A stretch of 64,000 bases of DNA from Peptococcaceae bacterium (GTDB taxonomy: Bacteria > Bacillota > Dehalobacteriia > UBA4068 > UBA4997), in the NCBI GenBank assembly GCA_022797295.1, contig JAAWKH010000002.1, positions 1 to 64,000 of the forward strand, in the 5' to 3' direction. Within the stretch, counting starts at the first letter, position 1, and every line of letters begins with the position of its first letter. Of this stretch, positions 9,385 through 15,817 are shown one piece after another. The notes beneath the pieces are model-generated. The model saw only the letters and a program-made list of their open reading frames with translations. It did no database searches and was not told the origin of the DNA. A program made the position numbers and the translations under genes.

Positions 9385-9463
9385 ACACTTAGAGATTGCT
9401 TGGCTCAGTTTAGATTAGCGGCTAGTTGATTTGATAGTTGTTGAGATCTAAGGAGGAATTGCT

Positions 9464-10042
9464 ATGTTAAATGAAGAGTATTATGATGAAGATATTGTGG
9501 ATAATTCCGTTGATGAGTGCGGCGACCTGGCGGATAAGGAAATTCGCGACGCCCGATTGCTCTCGCTGCTTACTGATGCTGAAAAATATCGTCAGCAGCG
9601 GGCTTACGGAATTGAGGCCCAGCTTTTGGCTCATGCTTTGAAGCTTAAACCGGATGATCCGATGATTTGGAACAAGCTGGGACGAGCTCACCGCGCCGCC
9701 GGTTTTTTGGACAAGGCTTTGGAGTGTTATGAAAAGGCCCTGGAGATGAATCGGGAGGATCCCTGGGCTTTTGGGAATATCGGTGCGGTTTACATTGCCA
9801 AGGAAGATTTTGCCAAGGCTTGTGATTTTTATGCTAAGGCCGTGCAGTTGGCGGATCTTAATCAGCAACAGAACGACCCGGATTATGCGGTTATTTTGGC
9901 CAATTACGCTTTTGCGCTGGGTAAAAATGGCGATAAACGTCAGGCCGCCAAGTTGCTGAAAGAGGCGGAAAAGCTGGGCTACACCGGCGGCGCGGCTGTG
10001 CGTAAACAGCTGAAACTCTCCATTTTCGACAGGTTGTTTTAG
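9464..10042 (+). CDS. Tetratricopeptide-repeat protein
   Basis: A 192-residue soluble protein. After an acidic N-terminus (about residues 1-40), at least three TPR-like helix pairs can be read: PDDPMIWNKLGRAHRAAGFL, then KALECYEKALEMNREDPWAF, then AVYIAKEDFAKACDFYAKAV. TPR domains bind protein partners; the partner is not evident. The start follows AAGGAGG at good spacing. It converges with queF, with only 4 bp between the stop codons, and no terminator is visible there. Confidence 0.8.
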   Translation: MLNEEYYDEDIVDNSVDECGDLADKEIRDARLLSLLTDAEKYRQQRAYGIEAQLLAHALKLKPDDPMIWNKLGRAHRAAGFLDKALECYEKALEMNREDPWAFGNIGAVYIAKEDFAKACDFYAKAVQLADLNQQQNDPDYAVILANYAFALGKNGDKRQAAKLLKEAEKLGYTGGAAVRKQLKLSIFDRLF

Positions 10043-10046
10043 CAGG

Positions 10047-10541
10047 TTAGCGGTTGTTTACAGCCTCCGGGTACATATCATGCCAAAGCAGCCGGTCTGC
10101 TGCGGCTTTTTCCCAACGGGTGCCGGGCTGGCCCCAGTTGCAGTAAGGGTCAATGGAGAGGCCGCCGCGGGGCAGGAATTTGCCCCAAACCTCAATATAT
10201 TTGGGTTGGAGCAAATTGCGCAGGTCTTTCATAATAATATTGATACAGTCCTCGTGAAAATCGCCATGATTGCGGAAGCTGAACAGATACAGCTTTAAGC
10301 TTTTGCTTTCCACCATCAATTTGTTTGGTACATAACTGATATAAATGGTGGCGAAATCCGGCTGACCGGTGACGGGGCATAGGCTGGTGAATTCCGGGCA
10401 GTTAAATTTAACAAAGTAATCGTTGTCCGGGTGCTTGTTGGCGAAAGTTTCCAAAAGCTGCGGGGCGTAGTCGGTGGGATAGGCCGTTTTGGCGGCTCCA
10501 AGCTGGCTTACGCCTTGCAGCTCGTTTGCATTACGGCTCAT
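10047..10541 (-). CDS. queF: NADPH-dependent 7-cyano-7-deazaguanine reductase
   Basis: Reduces preQ0 to preQ1, the base inserted into tRNA by Tgt. It is 164 residues, the short unimodular YkvM type. The thioimide-forming cysteine is C55 in [13 protein letters not shown], with the conserved aspartate at residue 62, and HGDFHE supplies the conserved His/Glu. Its ATG overlaps the queC stop by 4 bp, so it is last in the queD-queE-queC-queF operon. Product and operon agree with the preQ1-type aptamer upstream of queD. Confidence 0.96.
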   Translation of the reverse strand: MSRNANELQGVSQLGAAKTAYPTDYAPQLLETFANKHPDNDYFVKFNCPEFTSLCPVTGQPDFATIYISYVPNKLMVESKSLKLYLFSFRNHGDFHEDCINIIMKDLRNLLQPKYIEVWGKFLPRGGLSIDPYCNWGQPGTRWEKAAADRLLWHDMYPEAVNNR

Positions 10542-11260
10542 TTTGTTTCATCTCCATTGTTTGTTGGTTTTTGGGGATAGGCAAGAGGATCCTCCACGCC
10601 GTTTATGCGAAATGCCTCCTGACGGTCGCGGCAGGTTCCGCACTCGCCGCAGGGCTCGGCTCCGCCCTCGTAGCAGCTCCAGGTCAGGTGATAAGGCACG
10701 CCAAAGTGCAGCCCATGAGCAATTACGCCGGCCTTGTTGTCCTGCACAAATGGGGCAATCAGCTTTAGCTGGCCGCCGGTGCCCTGTTTGATTGCTTCCG
10801 CCATAGCGTGGTTAAAGGCCTCGCTGCAATCTGGGTAGGCAAAGCCGGCCGCGTCGTCTGCGTGTGCGCCATAGTAAAGCCGGTTGCAACCGTGGGCGAT
10901 GGCTACACTGGCCGCGACGGATATAAACACGCCGTTGCGGAACGGCACATAGGTGCTCACCGGGCCGTCGCCTGTTGCCAGCTGTTCAGCATAATCTGTG
11001 TGCGGAATGGCCTTGGCTGAGCCCTGCAATAAAGCGTTATCGCTAAATTGGAAAATATTGCTTAAATCCAGCTGCAAATGCTTAACCTGATACCATTTGG
11101 CCACATCCGCGGCGGCTTGCAGCTCTCGTTGGTGCTTTTGACCGTAAAACATGGAGAGGGCCAGAACATTTTCAGCGCCTAAGTCGCGCACGGCCCAGGC
11201 CAGGCAAGTTGTACTATCAATGCCGCCAGAGGTCAGCACCAAGGCTTTTTGGTTTGTCAT
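10538..11260 (-). CDS. queC: 7-cyano-7-deazaguanine synthase
   Basis: Converts 7-carboxy-7-deazaguanine to preQ0 using ATP and ammonia. The 240-residue protein has an N-terminal PP-loop ([12 protein letters not shown]) and a C-terminal zinc-binding Cys cluster (C in LTWSCYEGG plus CGECGTC). It lies between queE (59-bp gap) and queF (4-bp overlap). An AAGGAG-type Shine-Dalgarno lies upstream of the ATG. Confidence 0.97.
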   Translation of the reverse strand: MTNQKALVLTSGGIDSTTCLAWAVRDLGAENVLALSMFYGQKHQRELQAAADVAKWYQVKHLQLDLSNIFQFSDNALLQGSAKAIPHTDYAEQLATGDGPVSTYVPFRNGVFISVAASVAIAHGCNRLYYGAHADDAAGFAYPDCSEAFNHAMAEAIKQGTGGQLKLIAPFVQDNKAGVIAHGLHFGVPYHLTWSCYEGGAEPCGECGTCRDRQEAFRINGVEDPLAYPQKPTNNGDETK

Positions 11261-11319
11261 CGGAAAAAACTCCTTTCAAAATAGCAAAAAATAATTATGT
11301 AAAATTAAATTAAGATTTT

Positions 11320-12000
11320 TTAAACGCCGCGCGCCTCCGGCGGCCAAATGAATTTGTGCAGTTGAAGTTGCAAATTAACGCCGTTCAACTGTTTTTGGCG
11401 CATAAATTCCACCATTGCCGCTGGCTCAATTTGGCCCCAAACTGGGCTTAAATAAACGCCAACTTTGTCAATTAGCCGTAGCTGGCGGATAATCTGTTCC
11501 GCTCGCTGGAGGTCTGCCGGGCTGCCACAGACGAACTTTACCACATCCTGCTTGTCCAACAGCGTAAGCTCCTGCGGGCGCATTTTTTCCTCCATACCGC
11601 TGCCGGGCAATTTGTAATCTACGGTGAGGGCAGGGCGGTTTGCCAGGGCTAACACCGGCCCTAGCGGTTGGCTGCCGTTGGTTTCAATCTCCACAAAAAG
11701 GTCTTTGTCTGCCGCCAGCTGCTCCAGCAAGGTTAAGATGTGGGGTTGGCGCAGAGGTTCGCCGCCAGTTAAGGTTACGTTGCGCACTTTGCTTTGTTTG
11801 ATAAATTGATATATTTCATCATTACTCAGCTGTTCGCCGGGGCCGTTTGTTGGGATATTATCCGGCCAGGCCCAGGCTGTGTCGCAGTAGGAGCAGCGCA
11901 GGTTGCAGCCAAAAAAGCGGATAAAAACCGCCAGCTGGCCGGCCCGGCGGCCCTCGCCGTTGATACTGACAAACTTTTCCGCAATATTATAGCTGGGCAT
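11320..12000 (-). CDS. queE: 7-carboxy-7-deazaguanine synthase (radical SAM)
   Basis: Radical-SAM enzyme converting 6-carboxy-tetrahydropterin to 7-carboxy-7-deazaguanine. The cluster motif is CNLRCSYCD (CX3CX2C) near residue 30, followed by the TLTGGEPLRQ segment. I take the ATG at 12000 (MPSYNIAEKF), giving 226 residues and a 14-bp overlap with queD; the frame stays open for 18 more residues inside queD, but those look like out-of-frame queD coding. A GGAGG lies about 12 nt upstream. Confidence 0.93.
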   Translation of the reverse strand: MPSYNIAEKFVSINGEGRRAGQLAVFIRFFGCNLRCSYCDTAWAWPDNIPTNGPGEQLSNDEIYQFIKQSKVRNVTLTGGEPLRQPHILTLLEQLAADKDLFVEIETNGSQPLGPVLALANRPALTVDYKLPGSGMEEKMRPQELTLLDKQDVVKFVCGSPADLQRAEQIIRQLRLIDKVGVYLSPVWGQIEPAAMVEFMRQKQLNGVNLQLQLHKFIWPPEARGV

Positions 12001-12436
12001 TGGTGGCGTTATCCTCCGTTTCAAAATAGGCGGCGCAGTTTTTTGGCGTTTCATAAACCCAAACCTTAGCTGGTTGAACGCCCTGTTGTTGCAAGGCTTG
12101 ATAAAACCAGCGGGCTAGTTCCTCCGCTGTGGGGCGGAAAGGAACCGGCGCCAGCGCAAAGCCCTCGGCTTGCAAAGCGGTTACCGTGGCCGGTTGCAGG
12201 CTGCCCTCCTCATAGATAAATTTGTGGTCAAATTGAGCGGCCAGCTCTTTTAGGCATTGCTTCAGGCCGGCAAAATCCAGCAGCATGCCACGCTCCGGCC
12301 CGTTGGTGTTCAGTTGGGCGGCTTGCACCTCCGCTCGCACTTTCCAGCGGTGGCCGTGCAGGTTGCGGCACTGGCCGGGGTGGTTGGCTAAAAAATGGGC
12401 TGCGTCAAAGCTGGCCTCGGCCTGCAAACTATACAT
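11987..12436 (-). CDS. queD: 6-carboxy-5,6,7,8-tetrahydropterin synthase
   Basis: First dedicated step of deazaguanine synthesis, from dihydroneopterin triphosphate. The 149-residue PTPS-fold protein has zinc histidines in FDAAHF and NLHGHRW, a catalytic cysteine in GQCRNLHGH, and the C-terminal glutamate in VYETPKN. It is first in the queDECF operon. The leader between promoter and ATG is about 140 nt and contains a candidate preQ1 aptamer and terminator, so end-product control is likely. Confidence 0.95.
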   Translation of the reverse strand: MYSLQAEASFDAAHFLANHPGQCRNLHGHRWKVRAEVQAAQLNTNGPERGMLLDFAGLKQCLKELAAQFDHKFIYEEGSLQPATVTALQAEGFALAPVPFRPTAEELARWFYQALQQQGVQPAKVWVYETPKNCAAYFETEDNATNAQL

Positions 12437-12501
12437 AAATTCACGTTCCTTTCATTAAAATATAAATGCTTTGTGATAAAAAACCGTTAATTTTTTATAC
12501 C

Positions 12502-12529
12502 AAAAAAAGGGCTTGAAGCAGCCCTTTTT
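12502..12529 (-). terminator. Regulatory intrinsic terminator in the queD leader
   Basis: On the minus strand, AAAAAGGGCT / AGCCCTTTTT with a GCUUCA loop is followed by a U-run. It sits between the queD promoter and the queD start, directly after the aptamer. Its 5' arm (GGGCUGC) is also complementary to the aptamer loop (GCAGCCC), so the two pairings are mutually exclusive. Confidence 0.8.
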
Positions 12530-12565
12530 AGTGTTTTGTTTATTGACAGGGGCTGCGACTGTCAG
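12522..12565 (-). ncRNA. Candidate preQ1-I riboswitch aptamer
   Basis: Minus-strand RNA: P1 stem GACAG/CUGUC (12559-12563 with 12545-12549), loop UCGCAGCCC, an A-rich tail containing AACAAAACA, then GGG able to pair with the loop CCC as a pseudoknot. The loop UCGCAG and tail AACAAAACA closely match the Thermoanaerobacter tengcongensis preQ1-I aptamer as I remember it. It lies between a promoter and a terminator upstream of queDECF, whose product is preQ1. Odd points: the tail before GGG is longer than usual and the loop is about one nucleotide shorter. Confidence 0.7.
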
Positions 12566-12585
12566 TCTATAAATGGTTATTTATT

Positions 12586-12614
12586 ATTATAACACAGCAA
12601 ATTGGCAAAAGCAA
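12586..12614 (-). promoter_or_regulatory. Promoter of the queDECF operon
   Basis: Minus-strand TTGCTT (12609-12614), 17-bp spacer, TATAAT (12586-12591). It starts 4 bp after the yqfD stop codon and places the start point just upstream of the aptamer. Confidence 0.75.
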
Positions 12615-12617
12615 TAG

Positions 12618-13781
12618 TTATCTTTTGCGCTCGCCGATTTCCTCCAGGCATTCCCAACGTACTGTGGCGGCCCAAACACCGCCCTCCAACAACTGATAGC
12701 TGACTTCCTCGTTCAAAAGCTGATTTTCCTGGCCAATTTGGGCTTGCAGGCTGGCGGTGGCTTGGGCTAAAGCTTGCGCTTTGGCTTCTGCCTCAGTGTT
12801 GGTGCGCCAAAAGCAGCTTTGAGCCGTCAGCTTTTTCACCTGCAATGGCAGCTGAATTTGGCCGATGGCAAGCAGGCGTTCCGATTGCTCGCTGGCGATA
12901 GTCATATTCTCGCCCTCTGCTTTGGGAGGGAATCCCCAAATTTGCAGATTGGCCTCTCCTTTGGGCAATCTGTAGAGGCTGCGGCTTTCCGTGGCTGCCC
13001 GCAAAATTTGCTCCTGCAAGGGGGCTTCGCCATAGCCCTCATACCAAACGCGGGCTTTGATGATGGCGTCGGCCCGGCCGTCGGCCAGCGGAGAAACCAG
13101 CAGTTCGCCTTTTTGTACGGTGTCGCCGTGCTCAACCACCGCCTGGCCGTGTTTGATTAGCACATCTTCAATTAGGGCGTTGCGGTTGGCCCATATGGCG
13201 CCGATGGTGGCGTTTTCCAATTCATCTGGATAAATGGAACGTTCGGCAATTTTGATATTCATAATGGTGCCTTGTCGTTCAATATAAACCCAGGATAGTT
13301 CCTCAATATCTTGCTTTAGCTGTTTGGCTAGCTCATCAACATCAAGCAAGCGCCAGACTGCTCCCGGCCGCAGGCCCAGCTCTGCTGCTCGCAAGCGCAC
13401 AGTTTCCGTTTCAAGCTGGGTGAGCTGCTCCTGCGGTTGAATGCGCACCGCAAATACCAGCTGAGATAAGCCGGCCAGCCCCAAAGCGAAAAGCAGCACG
13501 CCGGCGGCCAGGGTTTTGCGCCGCCGCAGATAACGATAAACAAAGGGCAGGCCTTGGCTGCGTCTGGTTTTTAGATTGCAGCCGGTTACTTTGGCCATTT
13601 TTTTCAGCTGGCCCAATTCTCGCCAGGCGGCTTTAACTTCCAGCAGGTCGTCTGTTAGCCAGTTGATGTCATAAATATCAATATCTCGTTGCAAGGCCAG
13701 GTTCAGCAGGCGTTCCGGTGCGCCGCCGCTGATGTGTAGCACCACATAGCCCCTGAGCCAGCTTAAAAACATTGTCAGCAT
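12618..13781 (-). CDS. yqfD: Sporulation protein YqfD
   Basis: A 387-residue YqfD-family protein. The N-terminal segment (MLTMFLSWLRGYVVLHISGG) matches the family start; a basic stretch (YRYLRRRK) precedes one transmembrane helix at about residues 90-112, followed by an extracytoplasmic region rich in Gln/Ala. In Bacillus the gene is mother-cell expressed and needed for efficient sporulation; the molecular role is unknown. It directly follows yqfC. The usual downstream phoH-like gene is absent, replaced by the queuosine operon. Confidence 0.9.
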   Translation of the reverse strand: MLTMFLSWLRGYVVLHISGGAPERLLNLALQRDIDIYDINWLTDDLLEVKAAWRELGQLKKMAKVTGCNLKTRRSQGLPFVYRYLRRRKTLAAGVLLFALGLAGLSQLVFAVRIQPQEQLTQLETETVRLRAAELGLRPGAVWRLLDVDELAKQLKQDIEELSWVYIERQGTIMNIKIAERSIYPDELENATIGAIWANRNALIEDVLIKHGQAVVEHGDTVQKGELLVSPLADGRADAIIKARVWYEGYGEAPLQEQILRAATESRSLYRLPKGEANLQIWGFPPKAEGENMTIASEQSERLLAIGQIQLPLQVKKLTAQSCFWRTNTEAEAKAQALAQATASLQAQIGQENQLLNEEVSYQLLEGGVWAATVRWECLEEIGERKR

Positions 13782-13786
13782 AAATT

Positions 13787-14230
13787 TTAATCCTCCGTTT
13801 GGCCAGCTTGGCTGGTGTTTTCAGCTGTTTGGCTGGCTGCCTCAGGCATGTCGGCCAGCTCCTCCCGCAGCAGCTGAGCCAAATCCTCGCTGTTTAGCCA
13901 GCCGCCAGGGCCGTCGGGCGGGGCGTCAGCGTCCAACACAATGGCCAGATTGTTGATTTCACCCTCCAGGGAAACGTCCGTTTTGCTGATACTGCGCAGC
14001 TTAAAGCCGCTGCCTCTGGCAATCAAATAGCCTTCGCTGACCCGCAGGCGCACCTCTTGGGCGGAATAATTGATAATACCCCGATGATTTTCAATATGCA
14101 GGCTGACGTTGCCGATCAGGGTGACGCGGGGCAAATCCAGAGCCAATTCCTCCGGCATTTCCAAAGCTTCGGCAAACATTGCGCGCATAAACTGCCCTGG
14201 TTTTTTTATTTTGCTATTTTTTGCGGCCAA
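13787..14230 (-). CDS. yqfC: Sporulation protein YqfC
   Basis: The core LPRVTLIGNVSLHIENHRGI, then INYSAQEVRLRVSEG, matches the YqfC/YabP-type sporulation family. I choose the TTG at 14230 (147 residues): AAGGAGG lies 8 nt upstream, and the resulting N-terminus MAAKNSKIKKPGQ fits the short basic start of homologues. A longer frame reaching 14359 has no ribosome-binding site. The C-terminal Ala/Glu-rich tail (about the last 50 residues) is longer than in the Bacillus protein. yqfD follows 5 bp downstream, so they form a transcription unit. Confidence 0.88.
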   Translation of the reverse strand: MAAKNSKIKKPGQFMRAMFAEALEMPEELALDLPRVTLIGNVSLHIENHRGIINYSAQEVRLRVSEGYLIARGSGFKLRSISKTDVSLEGEINNLAIVLDADAPPDGPGGWLNSEDLAQLLREELADMPEAASQTAENTSQAGQTED

Positions 14231-14352
14231 AAGAGGCGCCTCCTTTTTATATAAACATTTAGCGATTGACAAGGCCACTTTAGTGGACGCTGCCAGTGAC
14301 ATGAAATTTGCTTTAATATATATGCCCGTTGGCTTTGAAAAATGCTTTGTTA

Positions 14353-14381
14353 TTGACAAGAGCGATTAATGGAGTTATACT
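14353..14381 (+). promoter_or_regulatory. Promoter of the methionine/one-carbon operon
   Basis: TTGACA (14353-14358), 17-bp spacer, TATACT (14376-14381). The predicted start near 14388 leaves only about 32 nt before the ATG at 14420, too short for a cobalamin, SAM or THF riboswitch. Confidence 0.85.
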
Positions 14382-14419
14382 TACTAATATGTTTTTTTTG
14401 TAGATTGGGAGGGATAAAA

Positions 14420-15076
14420 ATGCAGGCGATTATTTTAGGTTGCGGTTCGTTGTTGAGCCATATTGAGGCGGCTCAGGCCAAAATGCAGACTGATTTTCCG
14501 GTGGTGGAGTTAGACCGAAAATATCACGTTGACCCAAGGCAAATGCAGCAGGAGATTTTGACCAAATTGCAGCAGCTACCGGCGGAGGTGGACACTGTGC
14601 TGGTGGCGATGGGCTTTTGCGGCGGCTCCTGGCAGGGAGTGCGGCCAGGCCGGCGTTTGGTTATGCCGCGGGTGGATGATTGTGTGACGTTGCTTTTGCA
14701 CACGGACGACAGCCCGAATTTCAATTTGAAGCAGGGGCGGCATTTTTATCTGCGGGACAGCGACCGTGGCGAGCATTCTCTGGCGGCTATGCAGCAGCGC
14801 CTTTGCGAGCAGCACGGCGATGAGCAGGGGGCGGCGATTTTCCGCTCCTGGTTTGCTAACTATCGGGAAGCGGATATTATCGACACTGGCGCTTATGACA
14901 GCCAGGCGGCGGATTTTTTGGCGGAGGCCAGCCAAAATGCCGAGTTGGCGGGTTGCCGTCTGAACCATGTGCCAGGCAGCAATTTGCTGCTGGAAAAATT
15001 GGTGAGCGGCCGTTGGGACGAGCAATTTGTGGTGGTGGAGCCAGGCCAGGCCGTGGAACTAAACCTGTTTGTTTGA
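14420..15076 (+). CDS. DUF1638 domain protein, putative corrinoid/methyltransferase accessory
   Basis: A 218-residue soluble protein of the DUF1638 type: N-terminal MQAIILGCGSLLSHIE, the Gly/Cys segment VAMGFCGGSWQGV, then PRVDDCVTLLL, and a late NHVPGSNLLLEKL. The start at 14420 has GGGAGGG at proper spacing; an upstream in-frame ATG at 14369 overlaps the promoter. DUF1638 genes are known to sit beside corrinoid proteins and methyltransferases; the biochemical role is not established. Here it leads an operon with a MetH reactivation domain, MetH and an MTHFR fusion, and its end overlaps the next start by one base. Confidence 0.82.
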   Translation: MQAIILGCGSLLSHIEAAQAKMQTDFPVVELDRKYHVDPRQMQQEILTKLQQLPAEVDTVLVAMGFCGGSWQGVRPGRRLVMPRVDDCVTLLLHTDDSPNFNLKQGRHFYLRDSDRGEHSLAAMQQRLCEQHGDEQGAAIFRSWFANYREADIIDTGAYDSQAADFLAEASQNAELAGCRLNHVPGSNLLLEKLVSGRWDEQFVVVEPGQAVELNLFV

Positions 15077-15786
15077 TGGAAATAATTATGGAAGCTAAGG
15101 AAATTACCACTTTGCAGGTGGAGCAGTCGGAGGTTTTGCGTTATCTGCGTTGGCCGATGACAAAACCATTGCCGCCGGAGCTGGCGGATGATTTGGCCCA
15201 AGCGGAAGCGGCGGTTTTGGCGGCTGCTCAACCGCGTTTTGTTTATAAGCAATTTGCTTTGCTGCCGGAAGATGATGTGGTGGCGGGCCGCTCATTGCAA
15301 GGCGCCAGCCTGCGCTTGGCCGGGCGGGATATTGCCTGCCTGTTGCGGGGTTGTTCCGCCTGTTTGCTGTTGGCCGCCAGCTTGGGCCGGGCGGTGGATG
15401 AGCTAATCCGGCGGGCGCAAATTCGGGATGTGGGCCAAGCCTTGCTTTTGGACGCCTGCGCCAGCGCGGCGGTGGAAAATCTGCTGGAGCAGTTGCAAGC
15501 TGGATTGGCGGCGGAATTGCAGGAACAGGGTTGGCAGCTGACAGCCCGTTTCAGCCCTGGCTATGGCGATTTGCCTTTGGATTGCCAGGCCCAGTTTTGC
15601 GCCACGTTGGACGCTGCCCGGCGCATTGGGCTAACAGTTTCCAGCAGTGGCTTGCTATTGCCGCGCAAATCAGTCACGGCGGTTATTGGCCTTGCGCAGC
15701 AGGAGCTTCGGGCGGAGCAACGGGATTTAAGCCGGCACAACTGCGCCGCCTGTCGGCTGTTGGATTGTCCTTATCGGCGTAAATGA
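15076..15786 (+). CDS. Stand-alone methionine synthase reactivation domain
   Basis: A 236-residue protein equivalent to the C-terminal activation domain of MetH, which uses SAM and a reductant to remethylate oxidised cob(II)alamin. The SAM-binding signature RFSPGYGDLPL is clear, and the C-terminus carries a clostridial-type Cys tail (CAACRLLDC). The ATG at 15076 overlaps the DUF1638 stop (TGATG), suggesting translational coupling; an ATG at 15088 is the alternative. The adjacent MetH ends at its B12 domain, so this gene supplies the missing module in trans. Confidence 0.88.
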   Translation: MEIIMEAKEITTLQVEQSEVLRYLRWPMTKPLPPELADDLAQAEAAVLAAAQPRFVYKQFALLPEDDVVAGRSLQGASLRLAGRDIACLLRGCSACLLLAASLGRAVDELIRRAQIRDVGQALLLDACASAAVENLLEQLQAGLAAELQEQGWQLTARFSPGYGDLPLDCQAQFCATLDAARRIGLTVSSSGLLLPRKSVTAVIGLAQQELRAEQRDLSRHNCAACRLLDCPYRRK

Positions 15787-15817
15787 TTGACAAAATTAAA
15801 TAATGGAGAGATTGGGA

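Noticed and set aside
14231-14419. Cobalamin, SAM or THF riboswitch before the methionine operon
   Set aside because: The promoter at 14353-14381 leaves only about 32 nt of leader and no B12-box or SAM-box motif is visible.
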